NCBI GenBank assembly: GCA_040752025.1
Contig: JBFMFR010000007.1
Coordinates: 120,002-184,001, forward strand
Source: JBFMFR01 sp040752025
Lineage (GTDB): Bacteria > Chloroflexota > Anaerolineae > Anaerolineales > UBA4823
DNA: 64,000 nt
Reading direction: 5' to 3'
Under the pieces are notes generated by a model. The model had not been told where the DNA came from, did no database searches, and saw only the letters and a program-made list of their open reading frames with translations. Shown here in pieces: positions 1 through 8,377 of this stretch; position 1 is the first letter of the stretch, and each line of letters begins with the position of its first letter. The position numbers were made by a program, and so were the translations under genes.

Positions 1-786
1 CGGGGGCAGATCGAGAGCGGTGAACAGCGCCAGGCGCTGCTGGAGCAGGGATAGGGTTTCGTTCACCGGCAGCAGCTCCACATCGATGGGAAGCTGCTGC
101 GCCATATCCTGGTAGATTACCTGGGCGCGCTCCACCGGCACATCGTTCTCACCCAGCAGCAGGCGGTAAGCCGAAACTTGCTGAACGTGGGTGCGATAGG
201 GACGCGGCGCGCTTTCCTGCACAATCTCGCGGGCAACGTGCTCGCCGTCCGGGCAGTGCGGGCAGGGCAGGTACTTGTTGCGCCAGGCAAAAGGGCCTTC
301 ACGGATGACGGCCTCGCTTTCCGGGCAGGTATAGGTGCGCCAGGGACCAGGAACGGCCTTAGTAGTCTTGAAGTCAATCACCATGCGGCGATCCACGTAC
401 ACCAGGTCAGGTTGGCCAGAGATCTCGACGAACGCGCCGTTAGCTTCGAGCACCATCGAGAAACGGCGCTCGGCAATCGAATTGGCGTCGCCGGCAGCAT
501 ACGCCGCGGCAATGCCGTGCATGAGCTGGCCGCGATAGGCCCACCATAGTTCGCGCGGGCGGACCTGGTAATCGACTTTCAGCTTCAAACGCTGTTTGCG
601 GGTGCAGCCCAGCAGGGTGGTGACGGTCAGGCCGAAGTCGTCGGGGCGTAAACCGTCCAGGATGCCCTTGACCACCGGGGCAGACATCGGGCAGCCAGGC
701 AGCGGGCCGGAACGGGCGCATGCCAGGCAGTCGGCCGGGGCGACCGGCTCGCTGGTTACTTCGCAAATAAATCCGGCGAAACTCAT
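1..786 (-). CDS. PD-(D/E)XK nuclease, Cas4/RecB-like (3' end outside window)
   Basis: The frame is open from ATG at 786 to the window edge (262 codons seen), so the C-terminus is missing. It has the Cas4/RecB nuclease signature: H80 in RGQLMHGI, P126-D127 in SGQPDLVYVD, D138-F-K140 in VIDFKTTK and a QxxxY motif at 203-207 (QVSAY). Cysteines at 20, 23 and 32 near the N-terminus, and C154 with CPHC at 175-178, could hold a metal or Fe-S cluster, as in Cas4/AddB-type nucleases. Its ATG overlaps the ruvB stop (ATGA), so the two are co-translated. With RuvB and the annealing and OB-fold proteins nearby, a role in end-processing during recombination is likely; this is inference. No Cas genes are present. 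Confidence 0.8.
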   Translation of the reverse strand, partial: MSFAGFICEVTSEPVAPADCLACARSGPLPGCPMSAPVVKGILDGLRPDDFGLTVTTLLGCTRKQRLKLKVDYQVRPRELWWAYRGQLMHGIAAAYAAGDANSIAERRFSMVLEANGAFVEISGQPDLVYVDRRMVIDFKTTKAVPGPWRTYTCPESEAVIREGPFAWRNKYLPCPHCPDGEHVAREIVQESAPRPYRTHVQQVSAYRLLLGENDVPVERAQVIYQDMAQQLPIDVELLPVNETLSLLQQRLALFTALDLPP

Positions 787-1841
787 GGCTTGCCTCCATT
801 GGTTGTATATTCGGTTGTTTCTTGCATTGCGCTATCCTCCAGTTCAGGATCAGGTTCTTCTTGTAGAACGGCTTCAGGCACATGTAGGCCAAGTGAACGG
901 CCAACGTGTTCCCAGCCTTTGCGAGTCAGGCGGCGACCCAGGCGAGTGCGGGCCAACAAACCGGCGCGCAGCAGCCAGGGTTCAATCGCCTGGGTAACGG
1001 TGGCATCGTCAAAGCCAATCGACGCCGCCAGGCTTTTCGGTCCAACCGGGCCGCCATTGTAGGTCTGCGCCAGGGCAGCAAGATAACGGCGGTCGGCTTC
1101 GTCCAGGCCCAGATCATCGATCTCGAGCATGGACATGGCCTGGGCAGTCACTTCAGCAGTGACATCTTCACTCAGGCTGACGGCGACATCGTAGGCGCGC
1201 CGAAACAGGCGCAGAGCAATGCGCGGTGTGCCACGCGAGCGCTCGGCGATGGCGACTGCCGAAGCGCGGTCAATGAGCACATCCGATAGACCAGCCGCGC
1301 GCAGCACAACCTGCTCCAGTTCCTCGACGCTGTACAGGTCGAGGGCGAACAGATGACCAAAGCGGGCGCGCAGCGGGCCGGGCAGCAGGCCAAAGTCGGT
1401 GGTCGCGCCCACTAGCGTGAAACGTTTGAGCGGCAGCGAGAGGGGTACGGCCCCGGTTTCAGCGGAGCCACCCTTGACCGGGATGTTGGCACGGAAATCT
1501 TCCATCGCCGAGTAGAGCGTTTCCGAGATGTCGGCGCGCAAGCGGTGGATCTCGTCCACGAAAAGCACGTCACGCTCGCGCAGCCCTACCAGGATGGCGA
1601 CCAGATCGCCCAGGCGCTCGATGGATGGGGCAGAGACCTCCCGCAGAACAGAAGCCATTTCGGCGGCGATGATGCCGGCCAGGGAGGTTTTTCCCAGGCC
1701 GGGACCGCCGTAGAAACAGACGTGTTCCAGGGCCGCATCTTGCAAGCGGGCAGAGTTGAGCATCAGGCCCAGAGTCTGCTTGATGCGCGATTGGCCGATA
1801 AAGTCGTTCAGGGTAAGGGGTCGAAAGTTGCGTTCTTCCAT
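783..1841 (-). CDS. ruvB: RuvB-like Holliday junction branch-migration ATPase
   Basis: 352 aa, a normal RuvB length. Visible features are the N-terminal lead-in DFIGQ, Walker A GGPGLGKTS, Walker B LFVDEIHRL, sensor I GATTDFG, the arginine-finger region GPLRARFG and the C-terminal winged helix (NGGPVGPKSLAASIG, then RRLTRKGWEHV). About 25 acidic and polar residues follow the winged helix. I chose the ATG at 1841 because it gives the usual EERNFRPLTLNDFIGQ start; the frame stays open upstream to 2120 but that part is not RuvB-like. RuvA and RuvC are not adjacent, and the next gene is a PD-(D/E)XK nuclease. It may be a mobile-element copy rather than the housekeeping gene. Confidence 0.9.
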   Translation of the reverse strand: MEERNFRPLTLNDFIGQSRIKQTLGLMLNSARLQDAALEHVCFYGGPGLGKTSLAGIIAAEMASVLREVSAPSIERLGDLVAILVGLRERDVLFVDEIHRLRADISETLYSAMEDFRANIPVKGGSAETGAVPLSLPLKRFTLVGATTDFGLLPGPLRARFGHLFALDLYSVEELEQVVLRAAGLSDVLIDRASAVAIAERSRGTPRIALRLFRRAYDVAVSLSEDVTAEVTAQAMSMLEIDDLGLDEADRRYLAALAQTYNGGPVGPKSLAASIGFDDATVTQAIEPWLLRAGLLARTRLGRRLTRKGWEHVGRSLGLHVPEAVLQEEPDPELEDSAMQETTEYTTNGGKP

Positions 1842-1894
1842 AGATGGTTGCCTCGTGATATGAAAATTCCCCATCAGAAGACAGGGAAACCAGT

Positions 1895-1934
1895 TCTCCC
1901 GAGCGGGGTCGAACCGCTCTATTCCGGTGGGAGA
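1895..1934 (-). other. tRNA-like minihelix in the ruvB leader
   Basis: On the minus strand TCTCCC pairs with GGGAGA as a 6-bp acceptor-like helix (the seventh position is an A-C mismatch). Inside it is a perfect T-arm, AGCGG-TTCGACC-CCGCT, with a canonical T-loop. A 9-nt linker stands where the D and anticodon arms should be. It lies 54 nt upstream of the ruvB ATG. It is too short to be a functional tRNA. It could be a tRNA remnant left by integration, or a regulatory mimic. Confidence 0.5.
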
Positions 1935-2007
1935 TTGGACGCATGTGCGGAGGTTTTGAGAACGCCAGGAACGGATAGCCCCTGGCGAAGGAGAAAAGCA
2001 AACCGGG

Positions 2008-2142
2008 TTATTTGCAATACCGGTCGATGCGCTGATCCAGTTCGTACTGTCCTGAGAAAATGTATGCCAGCATGCGAATGCCGAATACAGCCAGGCCAAG
2101 CAGGAACAGACCAGCCGCAATCAAGACCAACGTCTCCAACAT
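2008..2142 (-). CDS. small single-pass membrane protein (44 aa)
   Basis: ATG at 2142 is preceded by a good ribosome site, GGAGGTG, 7 nt upstream. The product is 44 aa: a short acidic start (MLET), one hydrophobic helix at about residues 5-29 (LVLIAAGLFLLGLAVFG) and a charged tail ending DRYCK. It sits between the leader terminator at 2271-2305 and ruvB and so would be the first cistron of the ruvB operon. I do not recognise the family. The ribosome site and clean transmembrane pattern are the only support. Confidence 0.6.
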   Translation of the reverse strand: MLETLVLIAAGLFLLGLAVFGIRMLAYIFSGQYELDQRIDRYCK

Positions 2143-2270
2143 TTGACACCTCCGTGTGATTTGAGAGATTGCACTTGGGGCGACGGATTGTCACCCTTGA
2201 ACTGCTCCGCAGCGGAGGAAGCAGGCAAAGGGCGGCAAGGATTGCCGGCGGCAAAATTGCCGGGGCAAAG

Positions 2271-2305
2271 GAAAACCAGGAAGGAGTGTTAGAACTCCTT
2301 CCTGG
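2271..2305 (-). terminator. intrinsic terminator / attenuator in the ruvB-operon leader
   Basis: A perfect 12-bp stem (CCAGGAAGGAGT / ACTCCTTCCTGG, 6-nt loop) is followed on the minus strand by TTTTC. It lies downstream of abiEii (stop at 2413) and upstream of the 44-aa gene and ruvB. It may end abiE transcription or gate ruvB. A second hairpin (CTGAGC...GCTCAG, near 2362-2383) lies just upstream of it. Confidence 0.65.
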
Positions 2306-2412
2306 CCAGTGCAATTCTCAGAGGTGGGAGACGTTGGACATTTGCCCCTCCTCCGCCGGGCTCCTGAGCAAACAGAAGCTCAGCGGGCGAAGGACAAAAA
2401 TTATCTCAATCG

Positions 2413-3315
2413 CTACAGATCACCAATCGTTGTGGTCTTCAAGCTCTCTACCAAAAAGCGATAGGTCTGCTGCTGACGACTATAGGGATCGCCAGCGAGT
2501 AAAGTTTCTTCTGCGGTAAGTTCATTCAGAAATGTATAGCCTTTCTGAACGCCCCGGATAATCGTTTCAGGCGGAATCTCCCAACCGCGCTTAACCAGGC
2601 GGCGCAGGTCGGCCCAATCGTATCCTCCGCTTCGTATTCCTTCCAGGAAAGACACTGGCTCAAAGGCGAAGTTGGTTTCCCAGCATTTGATCACGGCGAT
2701 CCGGCGCACAATGTTGCGGTCAAAGCGCTGGCTTGCTAATTGGTACAAGTCGTATAGGTCACGCACCCGGCTGCGCTGTGCAGCCGCCCGGATCTTCTCG
2801 CCAATCATTTCGTGCAAATCGAGCGAGGGAACATCCGGGGGCTCAACCCCCAGCCAGTCAAAGTACCGTTCGTGACGAAGCGCCATTGGCCTGACTGGCA
2901 ACAACGGCTGCGCCCGGAAACTGACCTGGATGCCAAACCGGCCAGCCGTAATCCATTCATGCTGGTAAGTCACTTCTGCCCCACAAGAATCAGGGGTGGC
3001 ATAATAATCGGCGGCAGGAATATTGAATGTCAACCCAAAATGCTTGTGTTCATGCAATCCGTTCACGATATCCAGAATTAACGACTCTGGATCAGCATCC
3101 CCTATGGCAGTGAAATCCAGGTCGAGGCTGAAGCGTCCCTGGTTTCCCAGGTATAGCTTGCGAATGGCAGTGCCGCCTTTGAAAGCCAGGTACTGCAACA
3201 GACCCTGGTCCGCAAAGATGCGCAGCACATAGGTCAAGGCAACTTCGCGTTCGGCGATATCCAGATCCACTCCTGCATCCGCCGCATACCATTGCACCAA
3301 TCGCTTTTCGATCAT
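2413..3315 (-). CDS. abiEii: AbiEii-type nucleotidyltransferase toxin
   Basis: 300 aa, with the AbiEii/AbiGii nucleotidyltransferase fold. The core motif LAFKGGTAIRKLYL is followed by RFSLDLDFT, carrying the catalytic aspartates, and then DLHEMIGEKIRAAAQRSRVRDLYDLYQL, the family's EK...RDLYDL block. In known type IV AbiE systems this protein is the toxin, modifying a translation target such as tRNA in the cytoplasm, and AbiEi neutralises it. It lies 16 bp downstream of its partner abiEi on the same strand. All motif residues are present, so it is likely intact. Confidence 0.9.
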   Translation of the reverse strand: MIEKRLVQWYAADAGVDLDIAEREVALTYVLRIFADQGLLQYLAFKGGTAIRKLYLGNQGRFSLDLDFTAIGDADPESLILDIVNGLHEHKHFGLTFNIPAADYYATPDSCGAEVTYQHEWITAGRFGIQVSFRAQPLLPVRPMALRHERYFDWLGVEPPDVPSLDLHEMIGEKIRAAAQRSRVRDLYDLYQLASQRFDRNIVRRIAVIKCWETNFAFEPVSFLEGIRSGGYDWADLRRLVKRGWEIPPETIIRGVQKGYTFLNELTAEETLLAGDPYSRQQQTYRFLVESLKTTTIGDL

Positions 3316-3331
3316 CGATGAATTCCTTTCA

Positions 3332-4159
3332 CTAACGCGCCTCGATTTCCGCGAACAATTCCTGGTTGGGGATGTTGTCTACCACACGCCAGGCTGGATG
3401 GTAATTACCGCCAGTACCCCACCGGCCGGGCTGACCCAGGTAGCATTTGCTCTTGCTTCCTGATGCGGCTGAAAGCCTGTCTCGGATGACGCCCTCTACT
3501 GGAAGCTTCAAGACCTCCAATAAATATCCCAGGCGCTGGACAAGCGCCTGGGATTTGAAACGTGCAGCATACTCTGCCAGCTTGCCCCAATCCAGCTTGG
3601 AACTGCCATGCGCCAGCATTGCAGCGATTTCAGGAATGTCGCCTGAGAAACCAGGGCGATCCAGGCAATCCAGGATTGTTTTTTCGGGCTGCGCCATATT
3701 CACCTGGCTGCCGTAGGCATCCACCTCTGTCCAACCGAAGAACTTATGTACTGGCTGGCGAACCAGGCGGTATTCCTTGTCTCTTACCAGCATCTGGCGC
3801 GGTTTATCCTGGGTTGTGGCAATATATACAGTCAGCGCTGCCTGAGTCGATATACCGTGAAAATAGGCCGCTGTGGCAAATGAAAAGTAATAGGGTGAAA
3901 CCAATACACTGCCAATAAACAAGGGATTCGTATCTTCGAATGCATATTCACCACGTTCGGCGGGGATCAGCTCATACTTACCCGGTGTGATCAATGCCAG
4001 CCAACGATCCCTCGCCAGGCGATGGAGAACCTGGCGAGCATGATCGGGCGAAATGTCCAGAATACGCATCGCATCTTCGGCTGTCACCACGAACTGCTTG
4101 TCCCATTCCAGCCGCAGGATCAGCTTTGCTTCGAGAGGAGAGAGAGAACGAGTAATCAT
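3332..4159 (-). CDS. abiEi: AbiEi-type antitoxin / transcriptional repressor
   Basis: 275 aa. The N-terminal winged helix (residues about 5-60, with MRILDISPDHARQVLHRLARDRWLALI) binds DNA. The AbiEi antitoxin domain follows (GKYELIPAERGEYA, then SPYYFSFATAAYFHGIST and EKTILDCLDRPGFSG). Known AbiEi proteins repress their own promoter by binding inverted repeats, and one lies 24 bp upstream at 4183-4205. It is the first gene of the pair with abiEii. The C-terminal 40 residues (GSKSKCYLGQ onward) are less typical but still match the family's YLG-like strand. Confidence 0.88.
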   Translation of the reverse strand: MITRSLSPLEAKLILRLEWDKQFVVTAEDAMRILDISPDHARQVLHRLARDRWLALITPGKYELIPAERGEYAFEDTNPLFIGSVLVSPYYFSFATAAYFHGISTQAALTVYIATTQDKPRQMLVRDKEYRLVRQPVHKFFGWTEVDAYGSQVNMAQPEKTILDCLDRPGFSGDIPEIAAMLAHGSSKLDWGKLAEYAARFKSQALVQRLGYLLEVLKLPVEGVIRDRLSAASGSKSKCYLGQPGRWGTGGNYHPAWRVVDNIPNQELFAEIEAR

Positions 4160-4182
4160 TGTAATGGTTATAGAAACAACAC

Positions 4183-4205
4183 TTTGTGACTGATATTGTC
4201 ACAAA
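4183..4205 (-). promoter_or_regulatory. palindromic operator upstream of abiEi
   Basis: TTTGTGAC, a 7-bp spacer (TGATATT), then GTCACAAA: two perfect 8-bp arms, 24 bp before the abiEi start. Position and symmetry fit an AbiEi autorepression site; binding itself is inferred. Confidence 0.65.
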
Positions 4206-4253
4206 ACACCAGAGTTGTAACTATTCTACCTGACAACAGGGAAACTGGCAAGA

Positions 4254-4282
4254 TTGAAACTGACTACATAATGTGATATAAT
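4254..4282 (+). promoter_or_regulatory. sigma70-like promoter for the recombinase gene
   Basis: TTGAAA, exactly 17 bp, then TATAAT, reading toward the tyrosine recombinase at 4422. The leader would be about 130 nt and contains no clear hairpin terminator. Confidence 0.65.
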
Positions 4283-4421
4283 AACCGATATGATAATCCG
4301 TGTTATGCGTAAACCTTACGGCCCTCTACCCCCGAAAATGGCACTGTTACAGGTAAGTAATTGAGTGCTAAGGCCTTAAAATCTGGCGACATAATAAATT
4401 TGCGCCCCAAGGAAGGCAAAA

Positions 4422-5318
4422 ATGGACCCGTCTAACGCTGTTGAAAATTGGCTGGAAGAGTTGAATAATCAGGGCAAAAGCGAACATACCCGTCAAGCCT
4501 ACCGGCGGGCGCTGGCGCATTTTACCGCCTGGTATGTGGAAGCGTATAACCTGGAGTTCAGGCCGGAGGCTACCCTGAAGCGCGATGTAGAGTTATGGAA
4601 ATCTCAACTGCAAAAGGGCGGCAAAGCTGCACCGGCGACGATCAACCAACGCCTGGTGGCATTGAGCAGCTTTTTTGAATGGATCCATTCGCAAGGGCTG
4701 ATGCGCCAGAAACCCACAGCAGGGGTGAGCAGCGTCAGGCTAGAGAAGCACGGCCCGAAGGCGCTGAGCGAGCAGACCTTGAACCGGCTGATGCGCGCGG
4801 TATATGCCGGCAACAACCTGCGCGATATCGCCATGGTTGAACTGCTGGTTGGCACCGGGATACGCGTCGGAGAACTGCTAGATTTGAAAGTCGGTGATCT
4901 GGAATTGAAGCCACGTTCCGGGGATGTCACGGTGCGCAGGGGCAAGCATGGCAGTTATCGTGAAATTCCGCTAACGATTGAAGTGCGCAAGGCTCTAAAT
5001 GCCTATCTAGAGGATCATAAAGGCAAAGGTGATCGTGAAGCACCGCTGTGGCAGGGCCAGCGCGGCGCAATCGAAACTCGCAGCGCCGTGATCCGCATGC
5101 TGGAAAAATACGCGATCGCTGCTCGCATCGAACCGATTGGGCCGCATGTTCTGCGCCATACGTTCGCCACCCGCTATCTGAACGCTAACCCTGGCGATCT
5201 GCGCGGCCTGGCGGCGCTGCTGGGACACGCCAGTTTGAACACGGTAATGATCTACACCGAACCGAGGATGGAGGATTTGGCGAAGAGGATGGAGCGGGTG
5301 GAAAACAAAGCAATATGA
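4422..5318 (+). CDS. tyrosine recombinase, XerC/XerD-like
   Basis: 298 aa, the usual Xer length. The N-terminal SAM-like core-binding domain spans residues about 3-90 (NWLEELNNQGKSEHTRQAYRR). The catalytic domain shows the first Arg in GTGIRVGELLDL, HxxR in HVLRHTFATRYL, the second His in LLGHASLNTVMIYTEP and the nucleophile Tyr in the same block. It cuts and rejoins DNA at specific sites. It may be an integrase for the surrounding accessory DNA or a chromosomal Xer-type protein; no partner att sites could be proved. Start ATG at 4422 is preceded by AAGGAAGG, 9 nt upstream. Confidence 0.9.
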   Translation: MDPSNAVENWLEELNNQGKSEHTRQAYRRALAHFTAWYVEAYNLEFRPEATLKRDVELWKSQLQKGGKAAPATINQRLVALSSFFEWIHSQGLMRQKPTAGVSSVRLEKHGPKALSEQTLNRLMRAVYAGNNLRDIAMVELLVGTGIRVGELLDLKVGDLELKPRSGDVTVRRGKHGSYREIPLTIEVRKALNAYLEDHKGKGDREAPLWQGQRGAIETRSAVIRMLEKYAIAARIEPIGPHVLRHTFATRYLNANPGDLRGLAALLGHASLNTVMIYTEPRMEDLAKRMERVENKAI

Positions 5319-5337
5319 GAGAAATTGAAACGGTTTT

Positions 5338-5688
5338 CTATAAAATCAGATGAAGTGCAGATTCTTGCATCCTATTAACGTAACGAAAGCAGAAACTATC
5401 GATAGGTAACAACGTCAAACCAGTATTCGGATTGTGAGCCAGCGCCAAAGAAAAGCCCCAAATATTGCCTCTGCCCAAGTATAATAGGGATTGCCATAGA
5501 AGGTAACTTACACAACAACGAAATTGGTAGGCTTCCACCAAATCATTTCCTTCTCTGGCAACACACATAGCAATTCTCAATGAGAATCCTGGAATATCAA
5601 TATCTTTAGTTTCCGCTAAAATGTGAAACATGCCATATATGGGAAAATCGCTCCGTGAAACATAGATTTCGCCAAATATGGCGTCCAA
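5338..5688 (-). CDS. unrecognised ORF, probably a gene fragment
   Basis: 116 aa read from a TTG; no ATG or ribosome site is visible. The frame is open a further ~60 nt upstream to a stop near 5750. The product (for example GFSLRIAMCVAREGNDLVEAYQ, with three Cys) is amino-acid-like rather than low complexity, but matches nothing I recognise. The whole stretch 5319-5834 is clearly more AT-rich than its neighbours and abuts the IS at 5835. It is probably a decayed remnant. No other gene is visible in 5319-5834. Confidence 0.25.
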   Translation of the reverse strand: MDAIFGEIYVSRSDFPIYGMFHILAETKDIDIPGFSLRIAMCVAREGNDLVEAYQFRCCVSYLLWQSLLYLGRGNIWGFSLALAHNPNTGLTLLPIDSFCFRYVNRMQESALHLIL

Positions 5689-5828
5689 TATATGGGTGAA
5701 ATGAGCTAAATTGGAAGGGAATTGCCATATATGCCAGTAGGACTTAAGTTAGCGGAAAGTATAGAATATAGAGTGGCCCTAAACACATAGACAGATGTTG
5801 TCAACCGAAGAAAATGGTATAACCAAAG

Positions 5829-5834
5829 TTATCA
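5829..5834. repeat. 6-bp target-site duplication, left copy
   Basis: TTATCA directly precedes the left inverted repeat of the IS at 5835; the same TTATCA follows the right end at 7651-7656. Confidence 0.8.
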
Positions 5835-7650
5835 CTGTCCATTCGCTGAAAAATCTGGCTAAATCGCGAATTACCTGATAAGCTCAGGGGATGACTCCTG
5901 AGATGAACATTACCACCGAACGAATCGATGATTTTCCGCTTTTGCTGGAGGTGATGCAACGGCTGGGCCTGCCTGGCATTATTGACAACAACCACCTGCG
6001 CCGCCACGGGCTGCACCAAGGCCTGAGTTGGGGCTGGATCGCCACCATTTGGCTGGCGCATATTCTTTGCCAGAGCAACCCTCGCAAGCAGCCGGTGCAA
6101 TCCTGGGTGCGGCAAGCGCACGAGACGATTGAGCGGATCACCGGGATGAAGGTGAACGAGTTGGACTTCACGGATGATCGGTTGACGCTCTTGCTCAGAC
6201 GGTTGAGCAAGCCAGAAATTTGGCAGGCGATCGAGACTGACCTGGGACGTAGCATTCTGCGGGTGTACAAATTGAAGCCCGAACGAGTGCGCCTGGATGC
6301 GACCACGGTTTCTGGCTATCATGCCAGCGGAGAAGACACGCTGTTTCAGTACGGGCACAGCAAGGATGATCCCAGCCTGGCCCAGGTGAAGGTGATGGTT
6401 GCGGCGCTGGACCCTTTGGGGCTGCTGTTGGTGACGCAAGTCGTGGCAGGCAACCAGGCGGACGATCCGCTGTACGTTCCTGCGGTTGACCGAGTGCTTC
6501 AGATCATCGACGGAGTAGGGCTGTTGTTCGTCGGCGACTGCAAGATGAGCGCCCTGTCCATCCGGGTGCACATCCACCATCTCGGACATCACTACCTGTG
6601 TCCACTGGCTCAAACCGGAAAAACGGGAGAAGAGATGAGCGAGTGGATTCAGGCGGCCAATGACGGCCAGTATGATTTGCAAATGATCTATGTAGAGAAC
6701 AACAAGGGCGAACACAAGCTGCTGGCAGAAGGATATGAATTTGAACGCCTGGTCAAAGCCGAAATTGGCGGTGAAGTGAAGGAGTGGGCGGAGCGGGTCT
6801 TGGTCGTGAGGTCGGAAAGCTACCAGCGAGTGATGCGGGAAGGCTTGGAAAGCCGTCTGCAGCGGGCGATGGAAGAGCTGATGGCTCTGACCCCGGCGCC
6901 CGGGCGCGGCAAACGCCAGATCCAGGATGAAACAGAGTTGGTAGAAGCTGCCGAAGCCATCCTGAAAGCGCATGATGCGGAAGGGTTGTTGAGCTACACG
7001 TTTGAGCGCCTGGAAAAACGTCGCACCAAGTACTTGGGACGCGGCCGAGGCAGCCCAGACCGGCCCAAGCAGGAGATCGTGACGGTTCGTTACCAGATGA
7101 CCACCATTGCTCGCCAGGAAGAAGCCATCGCCGCACTTCAAAAAACGTTCGGTTGGCGGGCCTATGTGACCAATGCTCCGGCCGAACAATTGACTCTGGA
7201 GCAGGCGGTCCTGACTTACCGGGATGAATGGCTGATCGAACGTGGTTTTCATCGTTTGAAAGGCGTGCCGCTTTCGCTAAGTCCGTTCTTTGTCAAACGT
7301 GATGATCAAGTCGTCGGCCTGACGAACTTGTTGAGCCTGGCAGTGCGATTTTTGACCCTGATTGAGTTTGTCGTAAGGCGCAAGCTCAAACAAAACCAGG
7401 AGAAACTGGTCGGCCTGATTGAAAATAACCCCAAGAAGGGGATCGACAACCCGACCACCGAAAGATTGATAAAAATGTTCGACAACATTACCCTGACCAT
7501 TGTGCAGCTACCCGACCAAACCATTCGGCACCTACCCACTTTGACGGCTGTACAAACTCGCATCCTGGAGTTGCTCGGCTTATCTGTGGATGTCTACATT
7601 CGCTTGGCCGATAATTGAGAAAAGTCAAAATATTTTCAGCGAATGGACAG
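5835..7650 (+). mobile_element. complete insertion sequence, IS1634-like (IS4 group), 1816 bp
   Basis: Bounded by a perfect 18-bp terminal inverted repeat (CTGTCCATTCGCTGAAAA at 5835-5852 and its complement at 7633-7650) and flanked by a 6-bp direct repeat TTATCA. It holds one full-length transposase gene, so it may be active. It is inserted in an AT-rich patch between the recombinase and a small membrane-protein gene. Confidence 0.92.
5891..7618 (+). CDS. IS1634-family DDE transposase
   Basis: 575 aa, full length for the family. The N-terminal domain (FPLLLEVMQRLGLPGIIDNN) is the DUF4277-like region typical of IS1634 members. The catalytic residues are visible: first Asp in RLDATTVSGYH, second Asp in FVGDCKMSALS, and Glu in the Y-R-E signature YRDEWLIERGFHRLKG. 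It catalyses cut-and-paste movement of its IS. The long antisense frame at 5801-7252 is a codon shadow of this gene. Confidence 0.93.
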   Translation: MTPEMNITTERIDDFPLLLEVMQRLGLPGIIDNNHLRRHGLHQGLSWGWIATIWLAHILCQSNPRKQPVQSWVRQAHETIERITGMKVNELDFTDDRLTLLLRRLSKPEIWQAIETDLGRSILRVYKLKPERVRLDATTVSGYHASGEDTLFQYGHSKDDPSLAQVKVMVAALDPLGLLLVTQVVAGNQADDPLYVPAVDRVLQIIDGVGLLFVGDCKMSALSIRVHIHHLGHHYLCPLAQTGKTGEEMSEWIQAANDGQYDLQMIYVENNKGEHKLLAEGYEFERLVKAEIGGEVKEWAERVLVVRSESYQRVMREGLESRLQRAMEELMALTPAPGRGKRQIQDETELVEAAEAILKAHDAEGLLSYTFERLEKRRTKYLGRGRGSPDRPKQEIVTVRYQMTTIARQEEAIAALQKTFGWRAYVTNAPAEQLTLEQAVLTYRDEWLIERGFHRLKGVPLSLSPFFVKRDDQVVGLTNLLSLAVRFLTLIEFVVRRKLKQNQEKLVGLIENNPKKGIDNPTTERLIKMFDNITLTIVQLPDQTIRHLPTLTAVQTRILELLGLSVDVYIRLADN

Positions 7651-7749
7651 TTATCAGATGAAATATCTTTATAGCCGGCTGGTTAGCTTTGCCTTCACCA
7701 ACAGGAACTTCTACCCAACGTAAGATATAAGGACAAGAAAAAAGAAATT

Positions 7750-8226
7750 ATGCCTTCATCTAAAGAAGAACTACTGCTTGAAGACTACAAGACATCTCTC
7801 GGATTACTCTTTCATGAAGATGAGAGAAAAGCCAACCTCTTTACGATGTTCTTTTTAATTCAAGGAGGCCTTTTTGCTTTCTATAGTTGGCTTGTATCTA
7901 GCAGTGAGGTGACTGCTACAATGCTGGCCGTCCTCGCTGCAATATTCAGCGCATTTTGGTTTTTTGTGATGGAGAGAATGCGCGCTTTCATTAGGCTGCG
8001 AATTTATCAACTTCAACAAATAGAGAAGAAATTGGGAGTAATTACAACTATAACGAATGAGGAACGGCTAAGGAGTACAGGGAAAACGGAGATATTCGGA
8101 TATTCATACAAGCTATCAACTCACCAGAGACTATTCTCTGTGAGTAAGATAGAGAGTTTTCTTCCTGTTCTCGTCGGCATATTTTGGTTATTGGTTGCGG
8201 TTGGTAAAGTTTTGAACATCGGGTAA
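7750..8226 (+). CDS. small multi-pass membrane protein
   Basis: 158 aa. It has an acidic N-terminus (SKEELLLEDYKTSLGLLFHEDERKA cut short here), two close membrane segments at about residues 34-52 and 55-78, a helical middle (RLRIYQLQQIEKKLG) and a C-terminal segment (about 135-155). This layout resembles SLATT- or RipA-like small membrane proteins found in mobile islands, but no signature motif allows a firm call. It begins 94 bp after the IS and may have lost its original upstream region to the insertion. Confidence 0.55.
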   Translation: MPSSKEELLLEDYKTSLGLLFHEDERKANLFTMFFLIQGGLFAFYSWLVSSSEVTATMLAVLAAIFSAFWFFVMERMRAFIRLRIYQLQQIEKKLGVITTITNEERLRSTGKTEIFGYSYKLSTHQRLFSVSKIESFLPVLVGIFWLLVAVGKVLNIG

Positions 8227-8262
8227 TCTCAGTAAAGGTAGCCACTTGGGATTCAACAGAGT

Positions 8263-8326
8263 CATCCCGGCAGGAGTCGAACCCGCCTGCACAGCTGACG
8301 AGGCTGCACCATCGCCGGATGGGATG
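8263..8326 (-). other. second tRNA-like element, no anticodon arm
   Basis: On the minus strand CATCCC pairs with GGGATG as a 6-bp acceptor-like stem (position 7 is again an A-C mismatch). It has a T-arm GCGGG-TTCGACT-CCTGC (one G-T pair) and a 3-bp D-arm-like hairpin GGC-GATGGTGCA-GCC. It is 64 nt long with no room for an anticodon stem. It lies downstream of the 8378-8668 gene on the same strand. It is either a degenerate tRNA or a tRNA mimic. Confidence 0.45.
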
Positions 8327-8377
8327 GGGCAGTGTAGAGCGAGTAGCCCTACACAAGAAAAAAACATGGCTTGTGGA

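Noticed and set aside
1..786. a Cas4 gene of a CRISPR system
   Set aside because: The nuclease motifs fit, but no cas genes and no repeat array with spacers occur in the window.
1880..1940. a normal tRNA gene upstream of ruvB
   Set aside because: Acceptor stem and T-arm are present but there is no room for D and anticodon arms, so I list it only as tRNA-like.
4320..4421. attachment site next to the tyrosine recombinase
   Set aside because: No matching direct repeat was found elsewhere in the window.
5801..7252. 483-aa minus-strand frame
   Set aside because: Antisense shadow of the IS1634-type transposase, whose catalytic motifs are on the plus strand.
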